A stretch of 64,000 bases of DNA from Pseudoxanthomonas sp. (GTDB taxonomy: Bacteria > Pseudomonadota > Gammaproteobacteria > Xanthomonadales > Xanthomonadaceae), in assembly GCF_002863005.1 (NCBI RefSeq), contig NZ_PKDG01000008.1, forward strand, positions 1 to 64,000, read 5' to 3'. Both the position numbers and the translations under genes were made by a program. Shown here one piece after another: positions 53,522 to 61,454 of the stretch. Under the pieces are notes generated by a model. It ran no database searches. It had not been told where the DNA came from and saw nothing but the letters and a program-made list of their open reading frames with translations. The stretch's first letter is position 1; the number at the start of each line of letters is the position of its first letter.

Positions 53522-54319
53522 TCAGGACTGGCGAGCCGCCCAAGCCTGCACGATCGCCGCGATGGCTCGCACGCCGTCGGTCAGCGCGGCTGGCCCCGGC
53601 TGCAGGATCAGCGGCGACTTGATCTCGTGCAGCTCACCGTCGCGCACGGCGGGGATCGCGTCCCAGCCCGGACGTGCCGCCACGCGCTCGGGCCGGAACT
53701 TCTTGCCGCACCATGAGCCCAGGATGAGGTCGTGTGCGCGCCGCACCACCTCGCTGCCGTCGGCGAGGATGCGGTGCTTGGCCAGCGACTCGCGCGCCAT
53801 CTCCGGGAACACGTCGTCGCCCCCGGCGATGCCGATCAGTTCGGACACCCAGCGGATGCCGGTGATCTGCGGTTCGTCCCACTCCTCGAAGTAGACCGTC
53901 GGCCGGCGCTGCAGCCGCGCCGCCTGCGAACGGATATCGTCCAGTCCGCTTGCGAGCGTGTCGGCGTACGTGTTGGCGCGCGCCGCGGCACCGACCAGCG
54001 CGCCCAGCCGCCGCACGTAGTCGATGATGCCGTCCACGCTGCGATGGTTGCTGATCCACACCTCCACGCCCCGCCGCACAAGTTCGGCGGCGATGTCGGC
54101 CTGGATGTCGGAAAAACCGATGGCGAGATCCGGCTGCAACGACAGGATGTCGTCGATCTTCGCGCTGGTGAACGCGCTGACCTTCGGCTTTTCCTTGCGG
54201 GCTTGCGGCGGACGCACGGTGAACCCGCTGATGCCGACGATGCGGTCCTGCTCGCCCAGCGCGTACAGCGTCTCGGTCGGCTCTTCGGTCAGGCAGACGA
54301 TGCGCTGTGGGCCGGTCAT
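53522..54319 (-). CDS. BtuF-like cobalamin/siderophore-binding protein without signal peptide
   Basis: This 265-residue protein has the helical-backbone binding fold of BtuF/FhuD-like proteins: RIVCLTEEPTETLYALGEQD, RIVGISGFTVRPPQA, LQPDLAIGFSDIQADIAAEL, VYFEEWDEPQITGIRWVSEL and a C-terminal ALTDGVRAIAAIVQAW. No signal peptide is evident at the chosen start (MTGPQRIV), and no ABC transporter genes adjoin it. It could bind a corrinoid or metal complex in the cytosol, or have a catalytic role. Annotated homologues are called cobalamin-binding proteins. Confidence 0.85.
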   Translation of the reverse strand: MTGPQRIVCLTEEPTETLYALGEQDRIVGISGFTVRPPQARKEKPKVSAFTSAKIDDILSLQPDLAIGFSDIQADIAAELVRRGVEVWISNHRSVDGIIDYVRRLGALVGAAARANTYADTLASGLDDIRSQAARLQRRPTVYFEEWDEPQITGIRWVSELIGIAGGDDVFPEMARESLAKHRILADGSEVVRRAHDLILGSWCGKKFRPERVAARPGWDAIPAVRDGELHEIKSPLILQPGPAALTDGVRAIAAIVQAWAARQS

Positions 54320-54335
54320 CGCAGTATCTGTGCTT

Positions 54336-54400
54336 TGGGAGCGGCGTGAGTCGCGAGCTGCTGGCATGCCGGGACAAGCTCGCGACTCACGTCGCTCCCA
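54336..54400. repeat. REP-like inverted pair, GGAGCGGCGTGAGTCGCGAGC type
   Basis: TGGGAGCGGCGTGAGTCGCG (from 54336) pairs with CGCGACTCACGTCGCTCCCA (to 54400) around a 17-bp spacer. It sits between the BtuF-like gene and pdxH on the same strand and belongs to the same family as the copies at 36048, 53371 and 55881. Confidence 0.85.
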
Positions 54401-54419
54401 CAACGACGTTCAATAGCCA

Positions 54420-55022
54420 TCACGGAAACAGCATCCGCTTGCTCCACGCGCCCGCGGCATCGCATTCGAAGCGCCAGCGCTCGTGCAGCCGGAACTGCGC
54501 GCCGTACCAGAACTCGATGGCGTCCGGCGCCACGCGATAGCCGCTCCAGCCTTCGGGACGCGGCACGTCGCCGCCGGCGAAGCGCGCTTCGACGTCGGCC
54601 ATGCGGTTCTCGAAGGCCTCGCGCGAATCCAGCGTCTCGGACTGGATCGATGCCCAGGCACCGAGCTGGCTCTGGCGTGGACGCGAGGCGAAGTATGCGT
54701 CGGCCTCTGCGTCGTCGACCGGCTTCACCCCGCCCTCCACGCGCACTTGGATGCCGGCCTCACGCAGGCTGCGCCACAGGAACAACAGCGCGGCGCGCGG
54801 ATTGTCGTGCAGTTCGCGGCCCTTCTGGCTGTGCGTGTGTGTGTAGAAGACGAAGCCGCGTTCGTCGAACGCCTTCAGCAACACCGTGCGCGCGGACGGG
54901 CGGCCGTCCGGCGTGGCGGTGGCCACCGTCATTGCATTGGGTTCGACTTCGGTGCCTGCGGTTTTCGCTTCACCGAACAGCGTGGCGAACGTGGACAGGG
55001 CCTCGGCGTACAGATCGGTCAT
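54420..55022 (-). CDS. pdxH: Pyridoxamine/pyridoxine 5'-phosphate oxidase
   Basis: This 200-residue FMN enzyme makes pyridoxal 5'-phosphate. It has [57 protein letters not shown] and the C-terminal signature [20 protein letters not shown]. The start at 55022 (MTDLYAEA) is used because upstream in-frame sequence belongs to the divergent gene's leader. It is divergent from the kinase gene with 50 bp between. Together with yggS it adds a second vitamin B6 gene to this stretch. Confidence 0.95.
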   Translation of the reverse strand: MTDLYAEALSTFATLFGEAKTAGTEVEPNAMTVATATPDGRPSARTVLLKAFDERGFVFYTHTHSQKGRELHDNPRAALLFLWRSLREAGIQVRVEGGVKPVDDAEADAYFASRPRQSQLGAWASIQSETLDSREAFENRMADVEARFAGGDVPRPEGWSGYRVAPDAIEFWYGAQFRLHERWRFECDAAGAWSKRMLFP

Positions 55023-55072
55023 GGCATCGCAACGGCAGCGCCCGCATCCCGGGCATGCGCTATTGTCGCGCG

Positions 55073-55885
55073 ATGACGACACCCGTGCATCCCGAGGGTT
55101 TCCCAGCGCTGCTCGTCGACGACGCGCTGCGGACGGCATGCGCATCGCGGGCGAGCCCTCCGGTGTTCGCCATCACCGGTCTGCAGGGCAGCGGCAAGTC
55201 GACGCTGGCGGAGCAGGTCGCGGCCCGGGCGCGCGGCGAAGGCCTGCGCGTGGCGGTGCTGTCGCTGGACGACCTGTACCTGACCCGCGCGCAGCGGCAG
55301 CGGCTCGCGGCCGAGGTGCATCCCTTGTTCGCCACGCGTGGCCCGCCCGGCACCCACGATGTGGCGCTGGGGTGTAGCATGCTGGATGCGTTGCGCCATG
55401 GCGAAGAGGTGATGCTGCCGCGCTTCGACAAGCTGGCCGACGACCGCGCGTCCGACGACGCCTGGATACGGATCGACGGCCGCGTCGACTTGGTGCTGTT
55501 CGAGGGCTGGTGCCTGAAGGCGGTGCCCGAGGACGACGCGGCGCTGGCCACGCCGATCAATGCGCTGGAGCGCGAAGAGGACGCGGGCGGCCGCTGGCGC
55601 CGCCATTGCAACGACGCCTTGCGCAACGATTACCCGGCGCTGTGGTCACGCATCGATGCGCTGTGGTTCCTGCAGCCGCCCGGCTTCGAGATCGTGCGGA
55701 CCTGGCGCTGGGAACAGGAGCAGGCCCTCGTTGCGCGCGACCCGCAGCGGACCGGCATGGACCGCGCGCAACTGGACCGCTTCATCCAGCACTACGAACG
55801 CACCAGCCGGCACCTGCTGGCGACGCTGCCGGCGATCGCCGAACGCACGATCGCGCTGGACGAAAGCCGCTACCCGCTGTTGTAG
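55073..55885 (+). CDS. D-glycerate 3-kinase-like P-loop kinase
   Basis: This 270-residue kinase has Walker [20 protein letters not shown], then [20 protein letters not shown] with an Asp pair, the motif [26 protein letters not shown] and the Walker B-like [13 protein letters not shown]. The lid region includes [20 protein letters not shown]. These are features of the plant-type glycerate kinase (GLYK/YggC) group, which phosphorylates D-glycerate to 3-phosphoglycerate. Substrate assignment follows the family. Confidence 0.87.
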   Translation: MTTPVHPEGFPALLVDDALRTACASRASPPVFAITGLQGSGKSTLAEQVAARARGEGLRVAVLSLDDLYLTRAQRQRLAAEVHPLFATRGPPGTHDVALGCSMLDALRHGEEVMLPRFDKLADDRASDDAWIRIDGRVDLVLFEGWCLKAVPEDDAALATPINALEREEDAGGRWRRHCNDALRNDYPALWSRIDALWFLQPPGFEIVRTWRWEQEQALVARDPQRTGMDRAQLDRFIQHYERTSRHLLATLPAIAERTIALDESRYPLL

Positions 55886-56010
55886 GAGCGACGTCAGTCG
55901 CGACCGCAAGGCTTGGCGAACAGAAGAACCCAACGTTGGGCGCGTGCGTAGGCTGCCGATGAACTCCAGAACCCCGCAGGTCAGCGGTCGCGACTGACGT
56001 CGCTCCTACA
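55881..56010. repeat. REP-like inverted pair, GGAGCGACGTCAGTCGCGAC type
   Basis: TGTAGGAGCGACGTCAGTCG (from 55881) is matched by its exact reverse complement (to 56010; 27-bp arms in all). The left arm overlaps the last codons of the kinase gene. The 76-bp spacer contains no gene. It separates the kinase from the converging dodecin gene. Confidence 0.88.
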
Positions 56011-56026
56011 GGAGATCCGCGCCCCC

Positions 56027-56230
56027 TCACTCCACCACAAAGCTGATCCGCAGGTTCACGCGCCACTCGGTGACGTTGCCGCCGTCGTCGGTGACGACCT
56101 TGATCTCGTTCACCCAGGCGCCCTTGATGTTCTTCACGGTCTCGGAGGTCTTCTTCAGCCCTACCTTGACCGCGTCTTCCATGCTGGTCTTCGATGATGC
56201 GTTGACTTCGATGATCTTGGCGACGGACAT
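56027..56230 (-). CDS. Dodecin family flavin-binding protein
   Basis: This 67-residue protein forms dodecamers that store flavin and sometimes CoA. The sequence SVAKIIEVNASSKTSMEDAV leads to the helix and VKNIKGAWVNEIKVVTDDG, where Trp and nearby Gln/Glu positions sandwich pairs of flavin rings, then VTEWRVNLRISFVVE. Length and motifs match bacterial dodecins. It is a single gene with its own upstream space of about 100 bp before aroK. Confidence 0.95.
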   Translation of the reverse strand: MSVAKIIEVNASSKTSMEDAVKVGLKKTSETVKNIKGAWVNEIKVVTDDGGNVTEWRVNLRISFVVE

Positions 56231-56332
56231 GGCTTGCTCCTCGATGGCCGGCACGGTGCCGGAGGGCCACCCTAGTCCCGGCCGTGTTAAGTCCACGCCA
56301 CGTGTGCGGGCGGTGCTAGCATCTGGGGCATC

Positions 56333-56871
56333 ATGAATCCGGCCCCCAACCTGATCCTGGTCGGCCCCACGGGGGCCGGCAAGACGTCCATCGGCAAGCG
56401 CGTCGCCGAGCGCTTCGGGCTGGTGTTCGTGGATGCCGACCAGGCCATCGTCGAACGCACCGGCGCCAGCATCGCGACGCTGTTCGAGCATGTCGGTGAG
56501 GTCGGCTTCCGCGAGCGCGAGAAAGCCACGTTGCATGAACTGCTGGCGGGCCACGGCCAGCTGATCTCCACCGGCGGCGGTGCCGTGCTTGACGCCGACA
56601 ACCGGGCGCTGATGAAACAGCGCGGCTATGTGGTCTACCTGCAGGTCAGCGTGGACGCCCAGCTGAAGCGCCTCGGCCGCTGCGCGAACCGTCCGCTGCT
56701 GCAGCGCCCGGACCGCGAGCAGGTGCTGCAGGAGATGGCCACGCTGCGCGAACCGCTGTACCGCGAGATCGCCGATCTGGCCCTGGACACCGACGGGCTG
56801 ACCCCCCCGGACGCCACCGCCCGCCTGACCCAGCTGCTGGCGCACCGCTGGCAGCCCATCGAAGAGAACGC

Positions 56872-56875
<4 letters not shown>
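56333..56875 (+). CDS. aroK: Shikimate kinase
   Basis: This 180-residue kinase phosphorylates shikimate at the 3-OH. Walker A is [20 protein letters not shown]. The shikimate-binding Asp and Arg lie in [13 protein letters not shown] and [11 protein letters not shown], and the Walker B-like [10 protein letters not shown] is present. The lid region has [16 protein letters not shown]. The stop overlaps aroB by 4 bp, the standard aroK-aroB pair. Confidence 0.96.
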
Positions 56876-57975
<1,100 letters not shown>

Positions 57976-57984
57976 AATGCCGCC

Positions 57985-58239
57985 ATGCGCGTCTTCCTCC
58001 AGCAACGCCCCGACGCGGGCGAAGCGCCCCGCTACGTCCAGCTGACCCTGCAGCCCGATCTTTTCGGGGGATGGGAGCTGTTGCGCGAAACGGGGCAGAT
58101 CGGCGGCCGCGCCACGCTCAAGCGCGAGCAGTACCTGCTGCAGGACGAGGCCAATGCGGCTTTCGAGAAGGCTCGCGACAGCCATCTCAAGCGCGGCTTC
58201 CAGTTGATGTTCGCCCGCGGCGCCGACGCGCCCAAGTAA
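57985..58239 (+). CDS. WGR domain-containing small protein
   Basis: This 84-residue protein is a single WGR-type domain: RVFLQQRPDAGEAPRYVQLT, LQPDLFGGWELLRETGQIGG, RATLKREQYLLQDEANAAF and a helical end. The usual Trp-Gly-Arg is here GWELLRETGQIGGR, with the Gly-Arg pair kept further along. WGR domains occur in poly(ADP-ribose) polymerases and in bacterial DNA-related proteins and may bind nucleic acids. It starts 9 bp after aroB and ends 18 bp before hemE. The function is unknown. Confidence 0.87.
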   Translation: MRVFLQQRPDAGEAPRYVQLTLQPDLFGGWELLRETGQIGGRATLKREQYLLQDEANAAFEKARDSHLKRGFQLMFARGADAPK

Positions 58240-58257
58240 CCCTTCCCCGGAACCACG

Positions 58258-59328
58258 ATGACCGCTTCGAAGAACGATCGCTTCCTGCGCGCGCTGCGCC
58301 GCGAACCCGTGGATTGCACGCCCGTCTGGCTGATGCGCCAGGCCGGCCGCTACCTGCCGGAGTACCGCGCCACGCGCAAGGACGCCGGCAGCTTCCTGGC
58401 GATGGCGAAGAACCCGGAGATCGCCTGCGAGGTGACGCTGCAGCCGCTGCGCCGCTACGACCTGGATGCGGCGATCCTGTTCTCGGACATCCTGACCGTA
58501 CCGGACGCGATGGGACTGGGGCTGTACTTCGTCGAGGGTGAGGGCCCGAAGTTCGAACGCACCGTGCGCAGTGCCGCCGACGCCGCCAAGCTCGGCGTGC
58601 CGGACATGGAAACCGAACTGCGCTACGTGATGGATGCCGTGCGCGTCATCCGCCGCGAGCTGGACGGCAAGGTGCCGCTGATCGGCTTCTCCGGCAGTCC
58701 GTGGACGCTGGCCTGCTACATGGTGGAAGGCGGCGGCAGCAAGGACTTCGCCCGCATCAAGGCGATGGCGCTGAACGAACCGGCCGCGCTGCACCGCCTG
58801 CTGTCGGTCAACACCGATGCCGTGATCGCGTACCTGGCCGCGCAACGCGCTGCCGGCGCGCAGGCGCTGCAGGTGTTCGACACCTGGGGCGGCGTGCTGA
58901 GCCCGGCGATGTACCGCGAGTTCTCCCTGCCCTACCTTCAGCGCATCGCGCATGAACTCGACCGTGGCGAAGGCGCGGAGCGCACCCCGCTGATCCTGTT
59001 CGGCAAGGGCACCGCGGCCTACCTGGAAGACCTGGCCGCCACCGGCGCCGAAGGCGTGGGCGTGGACTGGCTGGTCGAACTCGGCGATGCCGCTCGCCGC
59101 ACCGGCGGTAAGGTCGCGCTGCAGGGCAACCTGGACCCGGCCACGCTGTATGGCTCGCCCGAGGCGATCCGCCACGAGGTCCGCCGCGCGCTGGACAGCT
59201 ACCGCGACGGCAACGGCGGTTCGCGCGACGGTCACGTCTTCAACCTCGGTCACGGCATGTCGCCGGACATGAACCCCGATCACGTCGCTGTGCTGGTGGA
59301 CGAAGTCCACGCCTACAGCGCGCGCTGA
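58258..59328 (+). CDS. hemE: Uroporphyrinogen decarboxylase
   Basis: HemE (356 residues) removes four carboxyl groups from uroporphyrinogen III to give coproporphyrinogen III. Motifs are [38 protein letters not shown] with the catalytic Asp, [31 protein letters not shown] and the C-terminal [18 protein letters not shown]. It is cytosolic and without cofactor. It follows the WGR gene by 18 bp and may share its transcript. Confidence 0.97.
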   Translation: MTASKNDRFLRALRREPVDCTPVWLMRQAGRYLPEYRATRKDAGSFLAMAKNPEIACEVTLQPLRRYDLDAAILFSDILTVPDAMGLGLYFVEGEGPKFERTVRSAADAAKLGVPDMETELRYVMDAVRVIRRELDGKVPLIGFSGSPWTLACYMVEGGGSKDFARIKAMALNEPAALHRLLSVNTDAVIAYLAAQRAAGAQALQVFDTWGGVLSPAMYREFSLPYLQRIAHELDRGEGAERTPLILFGKGTAAYLEDLAATGAEGVGVDWLVELGDAARRTGGKVALQGNLDPATLYGSPEAIRHEVRRALDSYRDGNGGSRDGHVFNLGHGMSPDMNPDHVAVLVDEVHAYSAR

Positions 59329-59359
59329 CGCCGTCCTGCCCCACCCGTGGAGTGACGCA

Positions 59360-59998
59360 ATGGAGCGCCGCCCCCTGCTCGCCTTCACCGCCGGCCTGTT
59401 GCTGGCGGTCAGCGCCCACGCCCATACGGACGAAAGCGGCGCGGCGCGCGTCCTGCACGTCGCCGGTGGCGACTTCCCTGCCCTGGTGATGGTGGTGCCG
59501 CCGGACGAACACGCCGCGCGCAGCGTGGCGGACGCCATGCCCGGCTGCGACCGCATCCGCGCCCGCCGCCTCGACGAACTTGCGCCGGGATGGCGGCAGC
59601 GGGTGGCACGGATCGACCTGGACTGCGAAGACACCCTGGCCGACGACGCGCAGGACATGCTGACCGCCGTGGCCGCACGCGCGCTGCTGCATCCCGGACG
59701 CGTGCAACTCGCCGGCCAGCCGGTGGTGGAGGTCCGGCTGATGGATTCGCAGCGTTGGGGCGACCACCAGTATGTGGTCGCGTCGACCTACACCGAGGCC
59801 GCCCCGGTGCTGAAGGCCTTCGTGGAGGACGCCTGTCGTGCGCGTGTGCTCGCGGAGGAATCGGCTCCGGCCACCTGCACCATGCTGCAGGCCGACGACG
59901 GGTACTTCCTGCCTGCCGGCGATGCCGGCGGCATCTGGATCCATGCCGACAGCGACGACGCCACGCGCACGCTGTACGTCGAAGCCTGGGCGGACTGA
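59360..59998 (+). CDS. Hypothetical exported protein
   Basis: This 212-residue protein has a signal peptide cut near SAHA-H (residue 21). The mature part starts HTDESGAARVLHVAGGDFPA and has four Cys (MPGCDRIRAR, DLDCEDTL, EDACRARV, ATCTMLQ), which could form two disulfides in the periplasm. It begins 31 bp after hemE, and the next exported protein gene starts 4 bp after it. No family was recognised. Confidence 0.75.
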   Translation: MERRPLLAFTAGLLLAVSAHAHTDESGAARVLHVAGGDFPALVMVVPPDEHAARSVADAMPGCDRIRARRLDELAPGWRQRVARIDLDCEDTLADDAQDMLTAVAARALLHPGRVQLAGQPVVEVRLMDSQRWGDHQYVVASTYTEAAPVLKAFVEDACRARVLAEESAPATCTMLQADDGYFLPAGDAGGIWIHADSDDATRTLYVEAWAD

Positions 59999-60002
59999 GC
60001 CG

Positions 60003-60485
60003 GTGCGCCGCCTCTTGCTGCTGGCGCTGTCGGCGTGCCCCGCCATCGTGATCGCGGGGGATGCGGATCGCTTTGCCGGTGACTACGGTCATGACGCCAC
60101 CGCCACGGCGGATGAGGTCGTGTGGACGGTGGTCGCGGTCGGCGACCAGTGGCGGATCGTGCGCACGGCCGATGGCGAGGCACAGGCGGCGCACCGCCTG
60201 CAGGCGCGTGGGCGCGCGACGTTCTGGGACCGCATGGGGTGGCCCGCGGACACGGCCACCGACGCGGACTGCCTGAGCTGGGGGGAGAAGCCGGCATCGC
60301 TGGCCGACCTGCTGGCCGACCCGCCCACCTCGGCGACGGCACCCGGCGACGAGGCCGGACTCGGCGTGCTCTGCCACGTGCCGCCCGCGAGCCGGGCGCG
60401 CATCGAATGGCTGGCCAGCCATGCGGGCGACTGGTTCTATTACGACCCTGTCGCGGGGGTCATGGACGTTCGCCGCCTGCGCTGA
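60003..60485 (+). CDS. Hypothetical exported protein
   Basis: This 160-residue protein starts with GTG 4 bp after the preceding stop. It has a short signal peptide (RRLLLLALSACPAIVIAG, cut near residue 19). The mature part is acidic with Trp-rich segments (DEVVWTVVAVGDQWRIVRTA, WDRMGWPADTAT, GDWFYYDPVAGVMDV) and two Cys. An alternative is a lipoprotein with LSAC as lipobox. It appears to be cotranscribed with the preceding exported protein. No family was recognised. Confidence 0.7.
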   Translation: MRRLLLLALSACPAIVIAGDADRFAGDYGHDATATADEVVWTVVAVGDQWRIVRTADGEAQAAHRLQARGRATFWDRMGWPADTATDADCLSWGEKPASLADLLADPPTSATAPGDEAGLGVLCHVPPASRARIEWLASHAGDWFYYDPVAGVMDVRRLR

Positions 60486-60491
60486 ACGCCC

Positions 60492-61454
60492 TCACCCCAG
60501 ACCCGACCGCGGACTCCGCAGGCGCGGCGTGGTGCCGTCGGTACGATCGGCCGGCAGGCGGTATTCGAAGCGGATCTCGCGCATGCCGTCGGGCACGGTG
60601 ATCTCCATCGCGTCGGGCGCCACGCAGCGGCCGCGCAACAGGTCGCGGACCGCTTGTGCTTCCTGCCGCAGCGTCTCCGCCTGGTCCTTCCGCGCGATGA
60701 CGGCCGGACGCAGGTAGACCGCATCGTCGGCGATCCACATCTCGTCCTCGCGCCCCTCATGGGTGCTGGCCAGGACGGTATCGGGCCGGGCGTCGCCATT
60801 CGGCATGCCGCGCACCTGCAGCACCTGTCGGCAGCGCCCCGTATTGAGCACGCGGACGTCCGCCGCGAAGCCGGCGAGGAACGCCTCGGCCTGGCGCTGG
60901 ACCTCGTCGTCCGACGTACTGTCGGCTTCGACGCTGTAGCGCACCTTGATGAAGTAGAGGTCGCGGACGGTCATCGCGAGCGCCGAGCGATAGCGCTTCT
61001 CGCGCATCGGGACTTCCATCGCGAACGAGCGCGCCTTCACCGCCATGGCGCCGAGCATGTCCTGTCCGCCCACCGGCGCGGTTTCGAAGGTACGGCTTTC
61101 GCCGAGCCGCACCTCGCCCGCGTTGCGACCCCGCGCGATCTGCACGATCTCGTCGACCCCCTGCTGGAACGCACGCTCGAACACCGGATCGAACACGACG
61201 CCGGCGGGATACAGGTACAGATCCATCCAGCGGTCCGGCTGGCGCGAGTCCTGGTAGCGCACCGACACGCCCAGTTCCTGCTGCTCGTAACGCTTCTCGC
61301 CGATCGCCTCCCAGCCCTGCACGCGCAGCGGATACAACGCGCGGGTCGCGGTGATGTAGTCGCCCAGCAATGGCGGTTCGGGCATTTCCGCACGCGCCGT
61401 CGCGGCCAGCAGGCCGAACGCGAGCACACCCAGGCAGCGGCTGAACGCCCTCAC
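60492..61454 (-). CDS. Hypothetical exported protein coupled to the hybrid histidine kinase
   Basis: This 320-residue protein has a signal peptide (CLGVLAFGLLAATARA-E, cut near residue 22) and a largely beta-rich body. Notable segments are LYPLRVQGWEAIGEKRYEQQ, DRWMDLYLYPAGVVFDPVFE, TVRDLYFIKVRYSVEADSTS and the C-terminal PDGMREIRFEYRLPADRT. Its ATG overlaps the stop of the histidine kinase by 4 bp, so the two are made together. A role in periplasmic signal input is possible but unproven. No family was recognised. Confidence 0.78.
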   Translation of the reverse strand: MRAFSRCLGVLAFGLLAATARAEMPEPPLLGDYITATRALYPLRVQGWEAIGEKRYEQQELGVSVRYQDSRQPDRWMDLYLYPAGVVFDPVFERAFQQGVDEIVQIARGRNAGEVRLGESRTFETAPVGGQDMLGAMAVKARSFAMEVPMREKRYRSALAMTVRDLYFIKVRYSVEADSTSDDEVQRQAEAFLAGFAADVRVLNTGRCRQVLQVRGMPNGDARPDTVLASTHEGREDEMWIADDAVYLRPAVIARKDQAETLRQEAQAVRDLLRGRCVAPDAMEITVPDGMREIRFEYRLPADRTDGTTPRLRSPRSGLG

